A stretch of 64,000 nucleotides of DNA from Hypholoma sublateritium FD-334 SS-4 (Eukaryota > Basidiomycota > Agaricomycetes > Agaricales > Strophariaceae): positions 252,725-316,724 of the forward strand of contig KN817547.1 of assembly GCA_000827495.1 (NCBI GenBank). Direction: 5' to 3'. Below, piece by piece: positions 12,043 to 23,964 of the stretch; positions within the stretch are counted from its first letter, which is position 1; every line of letters begins with the position of its first letter. The notes below the pieces were generated by a model. It worked only from the letters and a program-made list of their open reading frames with translations, had not been told where the DNA came from and did not search any database. Made by a program: the position numbers and the translations under genes.

Positions 12043-15000
12043 ATGCAGAAGCTGGGCGACGACGCCCCCTATTCCGACGATGCGGAAGGCACCTCGGCTA
12101 CGACAGAAATGAGACAGGCGAAGAAGGGCTTCGTCAACCCCCTGGTCACCCGGCCAAGCACGTACTACGGCGAAGGGCCGTTTGACCCACCGAGCTCGGA
12201 TAGCGAAGACGAGGAGGGTCCGGCTATGCGAGTCAACGTGGAAGATGACGTGGAGAACGTTTCCCTGTTGAGTGGCCGGCTGAATGGGCCGTTTTCGCCT
12301 GGACGGGCGGAGAGGGGGGACACGAGCCCGCGTCGGAGCCCTGGGGTAGTGCAGGTGTGTGTCGAAAGTCCTATATGCGAATAGCGCTCATGTCCGTTGT
12401 GCTATTATGCTAACCAACACACGATGATGTAGAAAAACTCGTCCGTGCGGCTGTTAGCCATCATCCTCATATCCCTCGTGTGCCTCGCTGCTGTGATCGG
12501 TGTCATTGCTGGTTTCGCGTATTCGGGCTCATCGTATCGGACGCCCGGACAGCAGCGCATCACGATGGACCACATATTCAATGGCACATTCTGGGCTAAT
12601 CAGCCAGACCTGAACTGGGTCGCAGAAGGTACGCGGAACTCGCCCAGATCGGAGTAATTCCTACCTCATATTATATTCTATAGCTGGAGACGGTGTCTTC
12701 TCGCTATCTGAAGGTGGAAATATCAAGCTTGTGGATCTCAAATCTAACACCACGCGAAATCTCATCGCGACTCAGAATGTTCAGGATGTAGGGATGCCGA
12801 CATGATACACGCGGAAGGCTACTGACCTTCTTTATAGGAACATGGAAATCCCCTAGGGATCGCACAATGGAAGCTATCTGACGACATGAAATACCTGCTG
12901 GTGAAGACCGATTATGTCAAAGTACGTCGAACTCGGCTGCAGTCGAATGATTTGCTGAGGCTTTGTCCGGGTATAGCAATGGCGTTGGTCTGGCTACGGA
13001 AATTATTACGTGCACAACATCGAACAAAAGACAACATATCCTATTATACCCCCGTCTAATCCTCCAAACACTGCTTATGCCACATGGGCACCGACTGGAA
13101 ATGCTATCGCTTTCGTCACCGGAAATGATCTCTATTTGCTCCCCTCGGCTGAGTGCGCACACAATTTTATACCATCTAGCATGTATTAATGAATTTGCAG
13201 GCCCGACACGAGCCCCATCCGGGTGACGAACACAGGCAACAGCTCCCTCTTCCACGGCGTGCCGGACTGGGTGTACGAAGAGGAGATCTTCTCGTCCAAC
13301 TTCGCCCTCTGGTGGGCGCCCGACTCGTCCAAAATCGCGTTCCTGTCGTTCGACGAAACCGCCGTCCCGGAGTTCTCGTTCCCCATCTACAACCCCACCG
13401 AAGATGCCACCGCCGTCGTGCCGTACACGACGGAGGTGACGATGAAGTACCCGAAGCCGGGGTACAACAACCCGCTCGTCGCCGTGCACGTGTTCGACGT
13501 CGCCCGCTTTCTGGACGAGAACGCGGCATCGGGGCTTACTGCGGACGCGGAGACGCTCACGCTCGACTGGAGCGGGCGGCACGCGGCGAACGACAGCATC
13601 ATCGCGGAGGTCGCGTGGGTCGGGAACAGCTCGCTGATCGTGAAGGAGGTGAACCGCAACGCGGACGACGGGCACGTCGTGCTGTTCGACCTGGGCGCGG
13701 GCGGCGTCGCGGCGCGCGCGCAGGGCAGGGTCGTGCGGAAGCTCGGGAAGAACGGCGAGCAGGGCGACGACGGGTGGATCGAGCATGTGCGTGCGCTCCT
13801 TCTCGTGCGATGCGTGGTTGTACGCAATCTGCTAACGCGCGGTGTGGTGTAGGAGCAATCGATCCACCCGGTCCCCGCGGGGGTGGCGGCGTTCGCGGGC
13901 GCGGATGCGTACTTCGACATCGTGCCGACGCCGGAGGGGTACAACCACATCGCGCTGTTCGCCTCGGCGGACTCGAGCGTGCCGCACTTCCTCACGTCGG
14001 GGGAGTGGGAGGTCGTCGGCGGGATCGCCGGCGTGGACGTGGTCAAGGGCCTGGTGTGCGTCTCATACCCCCACCTCCCTGCAGCAGATCCTCTCTGATC
14101 TCATCTCCCAAAAATTAATCAGGTATTTCAAGGCCGCGAGACCGTCGACCGAGCGGCACCTGTACGCCGTCCCCATCCCGGGTGCCTTAACGCAGGGGGC
14201 AGTCGCGCCGGTGGCCCTCACGGACACGACGAAGCAGGGGTACTACTCCGCGCGCTTCTCGCCCGGGGCGGCGTTCTACGTGCTCAGCTACCACGGGCCG
14301 AGCACGCCGTGGACGAAGGTCGTCGACGTTGATAGGCCCGGTGCGTGCGCTCGTCATTCGCTCGCCTAGGCGCGCCGATAATTGGCGCGGTGCTCCGCGT
14401 GCTTTTCCTGTCGTGGCCTGTAGGAGTTCGCGGCGCTGACTGGCCTTTTCTAGATCTGGACTACGTCCTGGAGGCGAACGAGCGCCTCGCAAATGTGACG
14501 GCGCAGTACGAGGCGGCGACGGTCGTGCACTCGACGTTCGAGAACGACGGCTTCGGTGCGTGCCTCTCTCATAACCAACGACGACGGCGCGCGGGGCTGA
14601 CCTGTGCCGCGACAGAGTTCAATGTGAAGGAGATTAGGCCGCCCCGGATGGACGACTCGGGGCGCACGAAGTACCCCGTGCTGTTCCGCGTGTACGTGCC
14701 CCCCCCCCCTCTTCGCCCGACTGGCGCTGACGCGTTCCCGTTCCCTTCTCTCACACACTCTATTTATCGGCGCCTGCACACCCGCTGCCCGCGCACGTCA
14801 CACACACTCTATCTGTCGCTGGCCCGCGCACATCAAACCCTCTCTGCCCTGCCCTGCCGCGGTGCCTGCATCGCTATCGCTATCACCACCCGCGCTGTCA
14901 CACAACCTCGTAAACCGTGATGCGTCTTTCGATCTGTGTGTTGCCTGGCCCGCTCTTAAATTACATTACATGCACACCAACCAACCGACCGACGACGACG

Positions 15001-16606
15001 GCGACCAACCGCGTGCGCGTTATTTCCGGCGTGCTCTGGGCCCCGCGCCTGTTGCCCATTCGCCCGCTTGCGCGCTGCCATGGGCCCGACGTATACCCGC
15101 GCGCGCCGACTGGCTGCTCCTACCCGCGATACTGGCACATGGCAAATGGCAAATGACCCATGGCAAATGGTAACGAATAATAACGCCAACGCGACTACAA
15201 CGCGAATCGCACAGGTACGGCGGGCCGGGGAGCCAGCTCGTGGACGTGCGCTTCGGGCGCGACTGGCACGACTTCCTCGCGTGCGGGATGCAGTACGTCG
15301 TCGTCACCGTCGACGGGCGCGGGACGGGGTACAAGGGCCGCCGGGTGCGGAACCCTGTGAAGGGGAGCTTGGGGTTCTATGAGACGGCGGATCAGGTGGC
15401 GGCGGCGAAGTGCGTGCTTTTTTTGGTTTTTAGTTTTGGTTTTGGGGTGTGTTTTTGGCTGGGCGTTTTTTCGTCGTTCGCTGGACGCGAGCGGCCGTTG
15501 TGCGTCGGGCGGTTTTGGATCGGTGGGGGTGTCGGCGGTGGGGGTGTCGGGCACTGGGGGGTGTGTCGCCGAGGGTGATGGCCGTGCTGCGCGCGGCTTC
15601 TGCGCTTCATCTCATCTGCGGGCGGTGCATCTACCGCGCAGGCCTGGGCTCGGGCGCGCGCAGCAGCAGCAGGTGCCCATGGGGCTGGCTGGGCCTGATA
15701 GGCTTCGCTTGCGGTCGGCGATGCCATTCATTCGGGTCGGGGTGTGCGTGCGTGCGTTCGGGTTCGGGGTGCTTGTGCTGGATTCGGGGTGTCTGCGCTG
15801 GATTCGGGGCGTGGCTCGGGCGTGGTTGGTTGGTTCGCGGGTGGGTGGCGCGCGAAGGGGACATGTGCCCCAGCGCATGCGGTTTATATGCCGGGCGGGC
15901 GCCTGGATTCGCCTAGGCGTCAGATAGTGTGCGGGCGCCTGGCGTCGTGAATTATGCTCCGTGCGCGTGCTGACCCCCCTGCAGGGTCTGGGCGAAGAAG
16001 CCGTACGTGGACGCGAAGCGGATCGGGATATGGGGCTGGGTGCGTGCTGTCCCTCTGCGCGCGGGCATTGCTGACGGTTTATATAGTCGTACGGCGGGTT
16101 CATGAGCGCAAAGGTGGTGGAGGCGCATGCGCAGATCCACTCGCTGGCAATGGCGGTCGCGGTGCGTTCTAGGCCCTGAGTGTGACGGTGCGGGTCCTGA
16201 CTGGTTTTATGCAGCCTGTGACGAGCTGGCTGCTGTACGGTGCGTGCTGCTGTGGTTGGACGGGCTTGTTCTGACGTGCTGAGCAGACTCGATCTACACG
16301 GAGCGGTACATGAACGTGCCGGCGCTGAACGCGGGGGGGTACGTGAACGCGTCGATCTCGGACGTGCGCGGGTTCCGGGACGTGGACTTTCTGCTGGCGC
16401 ACGGGAGCGGGGACGACAACGTGCACTACGCGAACAGCGCGCACCTGCTGGACATGTTCACGGCGGGGGGGGTGCGGCGGTTCCGGTTCAGGATGTTCAC
16501 GGACAGCGACCACAGCATGTGGCGGCGCGGGGCGCAGCGGGAGATCTACGAGTATCTGACGGGATTCGTGGGGGAGAAATGGGGCAAGGGGGCCCGCCGG
16601 ATGTAG
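12043..16606 (+). CDS. Dipeptidyl aminopeptidase (DPP-IV family, S9B), type II membrane protein
   Basis: About 14 exons, beginning 12043-12354 and 12433-12628 and ending at TAG 16604-16606. The cytosolic N-terminus is acidic and Ser-rich. One membrane segment (LLAIILISLVCLAAVIGVIA) is encoded in exon 2. Then comes a beta-propeller region (PDWVYEEEIFSSNFALWWAP is the conserved DPP-IV Glu-containing segment) and the alpha/beta-hydrolase domain. The nucleophile lies in GWSYGG, Asp in GSGDDNVH and His in DSDHSM. Family knowledge: S9B enzymes remove X-Ala or X-Pro dipeptides, in Golgi (Ste13, pheromone maturation) or vacuole (Dap2/DapB); the sequence does not decide which. Two introns are very long for this genome (14692-15214 and 15410-15984). 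An intron at 16040-16086 ends exactly before the catalytic Ser codon. Confidence 0.9.
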
Positions 16607-16756
16607 TAGCGATAATGATAGAGCGCCTGGCTGGGCCCAGGCGGCGTCGCTTCGCAGCGAGCCGGGCCCAGACGAACCGAGCTGGGTTGCGCGGCCGGCG
16701 AGCTGCAGTGTCTGTCGATTATATATGTGCCACCTACTGCCCACGCAACGCCAACG
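16607..16756 (+). promoter_or_regulatory. Very short intergenic promoter
   Basis: Only 150 nt separate the aminopeptidase stop from the next start codon on the same strand, so the upstream 3' UTR and downstream promoter must overlap or share space. A TATATA word lies at about 16721-16726. Confidence 0.4.
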
Positions 16757-19046
16757 ATGCCCCCCCGAACGTGCTGCGCCCCGTCGCCGCCGCCAGCGAG
16801 CACGCCCCCGCCGCCGCCGCGCCCCCGCGGGCTCTGGCGCGCCCGGGCCACGCCCGCGCCGCCGCCGGCCAGTCACGCCCCCCACAAATTTCACACCAAC
16901 CCGCTCTTCCACCTGCACCACGACGACGACGGCATCTGCACCGACGACAGCGACGCCAGCAGCACCGCCTCGGCCCGCAAGCGCCGCCGCCTCGCGTCCG
17001 ACACGCCGCCGACGTCCGACGAGGAGGTCCTCTACTGGGACTACTCCCGCAAGTGCAGCCCCCACCCCGAGCGCCTCGACAAGTGGGTCACGCGCTCAAA
17101 GCGCATGGACACCACCTCCACCGCCGGCCCCGGCGCACACCCCGCCCCGCCCCCCGCCGCCCCGACGAGCTGCGACCTCGAGGACTGGGAGGACCTGAAG
17201 GAGCTCTTTGCCAAGGCCGCCGAGATCTACGAGAGTGCGTGCACGTCGTCGCCGATGGCCCGATCGCTGACGGTGTGTGCAGACGAGCCCCCGCAGGACG
17301 CGATGCCGCTGCTGCGCGGCGTCATCCACGAGTGCCACCGCTTCATGCGCATGTACTACGACCCGTCCGTCGTGTATGCGCCCCCGCCCCCGCCCGACGC
17401 CGCGCGCCGCCCCGTGCAGACGCCCCCCGACCAGCGCGTCGTGCGCGACTGGCTCGCGGACCGCCCCCCGCTCTACCCGCCCCCGCGCCCCGAGCCCGAG
17501 CTCGTCGCCAAGGCCAAGGCCCGCCTCGGCGCGGAGGAGGACAGGAAAAAATGGTGCGTCCCCCCCACGGATGGTGCGATCGCGGCTCATCGCGCGCTGC
17601 AGCAAGTGCAAGGACCTCCCGACGGCGTTCTACACCATCCTCGGCACGACGCTGTTCTTCTTCGGGAACCTCATCGACCAGGACGCCGCGCTCGCCGCGC
17701 CGGGCGAGGCGCCCCGCCCGACGCCGTACTGGCTCGCCGCGATCGATGTGTTTGAGATCGGCGAGAACCTGCCGATCCGCACGAGCGGGCGCGGGTGCCC
17801 CGGCGCCCCGGAGGACTGGCGCATGGCGATCATCTGGGGCCGCACGCTCGTGTGCCTCACGCACGAGGCGCTCGCGCGCGAGAAGGACGCGGGGCCCGCC
17901 GCCGCCGTGGACCCGCACGCCGCGGAGGACCCGCTCGCGGGCATCGCGCGCACGTTCTCCTTCCGCCTCCCGCAGCCCGGGCAGCCCGTGCGCATCGGCG
18001 GCCTGGACGACGGGCCCCAGGGCACGCCCGACGAGCCTGCCTGGCCGCCCGACTCGCCGTTTGCGCTCATCGGCGAGCGCCGCCTCCCGCGCACGGGGCG
18101 CATGTCGCTCGCGAACACGACGCCGGAGGAGATGATGCTCATCGCGAAGGACCAGTTCTCGCGCGGGATCTTCCACATGCCGCACCCGCTGCACCACGCG
18201 CGGCGCCTTGCCCAAGCGGGGCCGCCGCAGCCCCGCGCGCTCCCTGCGGTGTTCACGTGCACGCCGCCGCTCACCGCGTACAGCGCGTCCGCGCCCCCGC
18301 CCACTGCGCCCGCGGCGACGGACACCGAGCCCGACGCACCGCCGCCCGGTCTCCTCCCAGGCGAGACGTTCTCCCGCGCCAAAGAGCTCTTCACGATCGC
18401 CTCCGAGGTGCTCGACGTCGCGGAGCGCTTCCCCGCGCCGTCCGCGCGCGCGGGGCTCGCGGCGTTCGCGGACGGGCTCCTCGGGCAGATGAAGCTCGAG
18501 GCGAACACGGAGCGCGCGGGGACGTACGCGCCGTGGGCGGGCGCCGGCGCGATTGTGCTCGCGCGCGGGCGCGCGAGCCTCGTCGTCGGCGCGGCGAAGG
18601 CGGAGGAGATCGAGGGGCGCATCGAGGCGGGGGATGCGGGCGTGTGGGGGTGCGACGAGGCGGTGGACGGGCGCGAGGCGCTCGGCGTCGCGGTGGTGTA
18701 CCTGGAGAAGGCGCGCGAGGCGCTGATTGCTAAGCAGGAGGAGGAGCGCGCGGCGCGCGGGGAGGCGATTGTCGTCGAGCGCGCGGACGACGAGGACGGG
18801 GACGACGAGGACATGGGCGGGGACTCGGATGAGGAGGAGGGGGAGGAGGGGGCCGTGGCGCCAAGGGGTGGGGCGGAGACGACGGTGGAGGAGGTGGGCA
18901 CGATGCTCGCGGAGGCGCTGCTCACGCTCGCGAACCTCACGGAGGACGTGCGCGAGCGCGAGGTGCTCTACGCGCGCGCGCAGCGCGAGGGCGGCGATGC
19001 CATCGTGCTCGACGAGTGGGACGAGGAGGACGGGATGGAGGTCTGA
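16757..19046 (+). CDS. ETT1: Ett1/Nro1-family protein (enhancer of translation termination, TPR-like)
   Basis: Three exons (16757-17234, 17283-17553, 17603-19046), 730 aa. The key match to yeast Ett1/Nro1 is LRGVIHECHRFMR near residue 190, against the family's GIVHECDRLLR. There is also a helical stretch FYTILGTTLFFFGNLI, a helical segment FSRAKELFTIASEVLDVAER, and a C-terminal repeat-like unit LAEALLTLANLTEDVREREV. The N-terminus is Pro-rich with a basic KRRR patch that could be a nuclear localisation signal. A long acidic run (DDEDGDDEDMGG) precedes the C-terminal helices. Family knowledge: Ett1 affects translation termination, and its fission-yeast relative Nro1 controls the hydroxylase Ofd1 in oxygen sensing. 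Intron 1 is 48 nt, in frame and stop-free, so its retention would not break the protein. GC content is extreme. Confidence 0.68.
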
Positions 19047-22000
19047 TTTGTTTTTTTTCGCGGTGTGCGCTATTTCTTTCTCTCTTGTTTTTCTTTCTTG
19101 CTTGCTTGCCCTCTCTGTCCGTCTCTGAAACACAATGTACGCTCTCCACCCCACATATGCTGTAGTTCCCCAAAAGCGGCCTGCTCCCTTGGACGATGTA
19201 CGCACAAACGAATGTACCCGTAGACAGAGCGCCTGCCCCAATTACCGAAAATCAAATTCACCGAGTATCAATCATTAAATGCGCCGCGTGCGGGGCAGAC
19301 AGCGACATGAAAATTGAAATGAAATGAAATGACATCCTGCCTGCCTACCCCCAGCCTAGCCCGCGCGCCCATTGGCTCCCAGCGCGCAGCCCGAGTGGTC
19401 CAGGTATGGACCCAGGAGCAAGCTCCCCCGCCCAGATCCCATTGGCTCCCAAATACAATACACAGCACGGCATCCGAACCACCTTCGCGGTTCGCCCCCG
19501 GGGCTTGCGCAGGGCCGCGCGCGGGCGCGAGCTGGTTGGTTGGTGCACCTTAAGTTAATCCCTCGCGGCCCCAGGCGCGCATTCCGAAGAGGGCGATTGG
19601 CCGCCAGCACCTCGGCGCAGGCAGGGTATTCCTCGCCTAATACCGAACTGCGTAAGTAAAAGCAGACGCGCAGACTCGGCGCGGGCGCTGAGTGGCCTGC
19701 TAGTAGTCTACTTACGCGGGTGGGTGTGGGGCCGCTGCGCATTGGCCGCCATAAGGTCTGTGGTATTTCGAGCCCCACGCGCGATTGGCTCGCTGCATCC
19801 GCCGCGGTCTGGGCCCGCGGGGCGCGGGGGCCACGCGGCGCCGGTGGCGCAGCCACGGTCTAGACGCCCACCAGCCAATCGCGTAGCCGGGCCAATGGGC
19901 GTCGGCGCGCGCGCGGCTATTCTTAGACGCGTGTTTGGCCCGCCGGCGCCTCGCGCGGCGGCGATGTATGTGCGGCGGGGCGCGCGCGTGTGTGGGGTGT
20001 GGTGGGTGGGTGGGGAACCCCCAAGCGGGGGATTGGGGTGGTGTGATAATTCGGGGAGGGTGGTGGTTGTAAGCGCTGGAAAAAATACACCGCGCGACCA
20101 CGGCGCTTAGGGCGCTCGTCCGCGGTGCGCGACGCGCGCATGGTGTTCCGTGCGGCTCGCAGTGGGGCGATTGTACGGTCCTGTTATCAGACGCATCTGC
20201 GTTTTACGCGCGACACGCCTGCGACATTTAGCCTTGCTCTGCGTAGGTAGTGCACTACTTATCGCAGCGCGGGTCCCTTCTCCGAGTCCCCACCTCGCCG
20301 GCCCCATCGTCGCACGGTCGTGCACCAGCCCACGAGCAGCCACGCGCCACATGCGCCCACGCAGCCGCGCCGCGCCGCTCCCACACGCCCGCGCATCTCG
20401 CGCCGGCCCCTTCGCCCATCGAGCGGTCTAGAACGCGTGCGCCCACGCCCCGAAATCGAAGCGGCCTGCGCATTCCCAGTCTGTGCTGCTCCCTCGATCA
20501 GCGCACTGATCGAGCCAGCGATCGACGGCGGCGAAGGCGAACCTTGCGAACGCCTGCCTGCCTGTTTGCGAGCCGCGCTTTCCCAGCCCAGCGCCCAGTG
20601 GGGTGCCGGCGGAGCGCCGCGCCCCGGTGCGCAGAAGCTGCGTACGTTACTGCGTACGTATCGTATCGCCGCGCTTCTGCGCTCAGCGAGATCTATAGGC
20701 TGGGCCGGCGCGCGGTCCGCGCTGCAGGCCCAGGGCCGCGTGCGACCCACCCTGACGCACCCCGGCCCTGCGGGGCTTCTGGGTTTGCAGCGCACAGGAA
20801 TAAAGTTCTGTCAGTGCATGCGAGCGCCTGTTTGCGGTGCGCGGGGCCCAGCAGGACGGCGCCCAATCGCGGGACGTGGCGGTGCGCTCCCATGACGTGC
20901 GCACCGGCAATTGGCTCGGGAGCCGCGATGGGAACTGCGCGAGTCTGCGCGCGCGCGCTGGCGGGCGGTGGCGCCCGTCGGCGACGTGTGGCGCCGCAGA
21001 CGCTGCCGCCGGCGCTTTGTGGCACGGTGGCGCCGCTGTCTGCGCCATCTCCCCGCAGCAGCGGCGGGCTGATGGATATCGACAGCGCTCGCTACTTAGT
21101 CCCCCGCAGATTCCTACCCGCATCTTGAATCTCGATAGACGATAAAATAACCGTATGTCGGGCTGCATAAAGCAGTGGAACTCCCACCATACGCGGACTA
21201 AACAGGGCATCTTTTCGCCATCGGCGCAGTCTAGACGCTGGCCTGCGCCGCACGCACCGCCAACACCACACACCATTACACACCCTGCGACACAGGTGAC
21301 GCAACGCAGTGCAGTGCAGCGCGGCGAACCGCGTCGAGTCGGTCGCCGCGCGGACCGACCAGAAGCTGCACTGCCGTATCGCCTCCTTCCCGCGGCTGGC
21401 TCGTCCGGGGCTGATTTAGCTGCAGATAGATGCAGATGCAGTCGCTACCCGCATAAGTAAACCATCGCGGTGGGTGGCACAGGCCCCATCTGCATCTCGT
21501 CTCCTTACCGCCGCTATCTGCACCATCGACGCAGCCCAGACCGCGCCCGGGGCGCCCGCCGCGCAGACGCGCCGCTGTTCAAGGCTCGCAGGCGACCCGA
21601 AGCGGCCGCGCGTTCCCTCGCTGCGCATGACGCAGTCCCCGCCCGGGGGCCCAGGAATAGCGCATGACGCACGCCGGCGTCTCGTGCGGGAATAGCGCTG
21701 GCGTCCCATGCGAGGCGGTGCGCCGCGCCTGGGAGCGCGCGCGCTGAGAGGCTGCTAATGATAGCGTCGGCGGGCCCAGAGCACGCCACCGTCAGTTGTG
21801 GCACGTCAGCCTGAGGCGTTTATGGGCGTTCTCGGCCGTGTTCGTGCGCGTCGCCATCGCGGTAACCACGCGGGCGACAGACGGCGCCCCGCGCGCCTAC
21901 TTTAACTGCGCGGCAGGCGGCGGGCGTGCACCGATCCGCACTTTTGCGGACAATTGCGCTGGTTCGCGATCGCCTGCGTATCAGTCTAGGCGCGCATGCA

Positions 22001-22333
22001 TTCATCTGCCTTCTGGGTTCGATGTCATCGTAGGTTAGCGTTCACGTACATCATTTAATATGATATTAAATTCCTGCTGTCCATCAGAGATCGCACGCAG
22101 CCTGCCATTGCCACCCCGCCTATAAACAGCCCTCCGGGGAGGCACGCGACGATAGGCATAAACAGCCAGCCTCGGCGACTGCACGCTATTTCCAGGGCGC
22201 GCCGCGCGGGCCGCCGTGCCGTCGCCCGCCGTCGTGGGGACGGTTCAGAGCAGGATCGCTATCGTCCATCTCGTCGCGATCCCACCGCCTCGCGCACCCA
22301 TACGAACCGCATCGCGTCACGCACGACTCACCC
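19047..22333. other. GC-rich non-coding island with many CCAAT/ATTGG boxes
   Basis: Some 3.3 kb with no recognisable gene despite long open frames, which are expected at this GC. CCAAT or ATTGG occurs at 19371, 19441, 19596, 19741, 19784, 19875, 19892, 20032, 20863 and 20910. The 14-mer CCCATTGGCTCCCA is repeated at 19368 and 19438. The 3' UTR of the Ett1-like gene occupies the start. The minus-strand carrier gene ends at 22334, so the island lies between two 3' ends. Confidence 0.55.
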
Positions 22334-23964
22334 CTACGCTAGCGCATGCACGACGGCCTCGAACGTCGCGAACGTCACCATGTTCACCGGGATCGCCCTA
22401 CACCGCAACGGGGCGCACAAAAAACGCTTTCAGCGCCATCGCCTATCGCATAACATAGTGCACGGCTCACCGAATCAGCGTCGGCGCGAGCCCGCGCCAG
22501 AACACACTGGCGCCCTCGGTGCGGAACGAGTGCGCGATCGTGCTCCACGTCGTGCGGTACGGGTTGATATCTTGCATCATTGGCGCGGCCGCTGATTTGC
22601 CAGTGAGGTGCAGACGTCGCGCGCCTGCACTCGGCAGGAGAGGTGCTGCCTCTCCCAAGCGCCACGGCTGGAGATGCGCGAGGGCGCGTGCTGGCGCCGA
22701 GGGAAGTTTGCTCAGAGACTGCGATACGGCGACGGCGGGGGGCGCGGCGGGGATGAGGATGGCCTCGCTCCCCTGCACGCGCGTCTTCACGACGTCGAGC
22801 GGGAAGGTGGCGACCCAGCCGGCTGCGAGGTGCGTCTCGATTTAAATCTGTACAGCGGATGCCAGTAGAACTCAGGGGACGCACCAATACCTGCGATGCC
22901 GCCCGCGATAAGGAGCGCGGGGAGCGTGAGCTTGCCGTCGGCGCCGGTGGGGAGGTAGCGGCACGCCGCCTCGTACTGCCAAGATAGGGCAAGGTATCAG
23001 ACAGGTAGGCGGTGGACGCTGGGACCCGGACGTACAGCGGCGAAGTACGCGCCGTAGCCGCAATCACGCAGCGCGGTGACCGGGAGGCCGCGGTACAGCC
23101 CACGCACGCCGTGCTCGCGCAGGATTTCCCGCGCGACCGTGCGCGCAGTGGTCGGCGTGAGCCGCGCCTGCTGCCGGATCTTCACCAGCTCCGTAGGCGT
23201 GGTCACGATCCTGCCGGGGGACATGTGAATGCCTATTTATATGCATTCCCCGCGTCGCGCGGGCGCGGAACGGAGCGCGCCCGGGAGCAGGAGCAGGCGC
23301 ACTCACGAGGATACGATACCACACCCGGCGCCGGCGAGCGCGATCTGCGCGAGGGTCGGCACGGCGTCCGCGCTGGGGAGCTGCAGCTTCAGAAGGAAGT
23401 GGTACGACGCGAAGACGAGGCCGTTCATCAGCGCGACCGTGGCCTGTGCGGAAGATCCGGGAAAGGGCAAGTCAGCGTTTCACCCTCATGCGCGGGGGGC
23501 TATCGGCGTGCACCCTGCCCGCCACGCCACGCCGCTATCTGCACGGCAGGCGGCCACGCACCAGCGGGGAGGTGATGCCCTTGTACAGGCCCAGGACGCG
23601 CTCCTCGCGCACAATCGTCGCGATTGCGCCGAACGTCGTGTGGTATTTCCCCGCGATCGCAGGGCTCTGGAATCGGACCTTGACTGCCGCACGATTGCAG
23701 GACATCAGCACCGATCGCCACGATGAAGAGATAAGCCGCGCACCGGTGTCGAACGGGAACCCGACGACGAGACTGGCCATGCCCTGCGTCGACGAGGTCG
23801 GTGCTGGTCAGACCGGGGTAGCACGCCGATAACAGAGACACGCACCGCGACCGTCCCCGCGATGAAGTCGACTGTCGGGTTCAGCGCGACTGCTCCTGCA
23901 AGATCGTGGTTTGCTATTCGATGCGCGATGCAGATTTTGGAGACGACGCACCATCTGTGGCCAT
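22334..23964 (-). CDS. SLC25 mitochondrial carrier
   Basis: Minus strand, about eight exons, ATG 23964-23962 and TAG 22336-22334. All three carrier signatures are present: GFPFDTVKVR (repeat 1), TPTELVKIRQQ (repeat 2) and FPLDVVKTRVQ (repeat 3). Six membrane helices can be traced, from NPTVDFIAGTVAGMASLVVG to the end AIPVNMVTFATFEAVVHALA. The GIAAGWVATFPLD segment marks the start of helix 5. PTELVK in repeat 2 is common in carriers of the carnitine/ornithine/basic amino acid group, so that substrate class is a reasonable guess, not a finding. Family knowledge: these are inner-membrane exchangers. Repeat 3 carries an unusual insert of about 70 codons (PAAPPAVAVSQSLSK region) that may instead be an unrecognised intron. 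Confidence 0.85.

Noticed and set aside
13189..14118. 309-codon open frame overlapping the aminopeptidase
   Set aside because: Out-of-frame shadow of high-GC exons. The true frame has the DPP-IV motifs.
17343..19241. 632-codon open frame on the minus strand
   Set aside because: Antisense shadow of the Ett1-like gene, Arg-rich, no motifs. The plus frame has family-specific matches and proper introns.
20250..21128. 292-codon open frame (+)
   Set aside because: It lies in a very GC-rich island where stops are rare. It is rich in Arg, Pro, Ala and Ser, with no motif, and similar long frames occur on the other strand.
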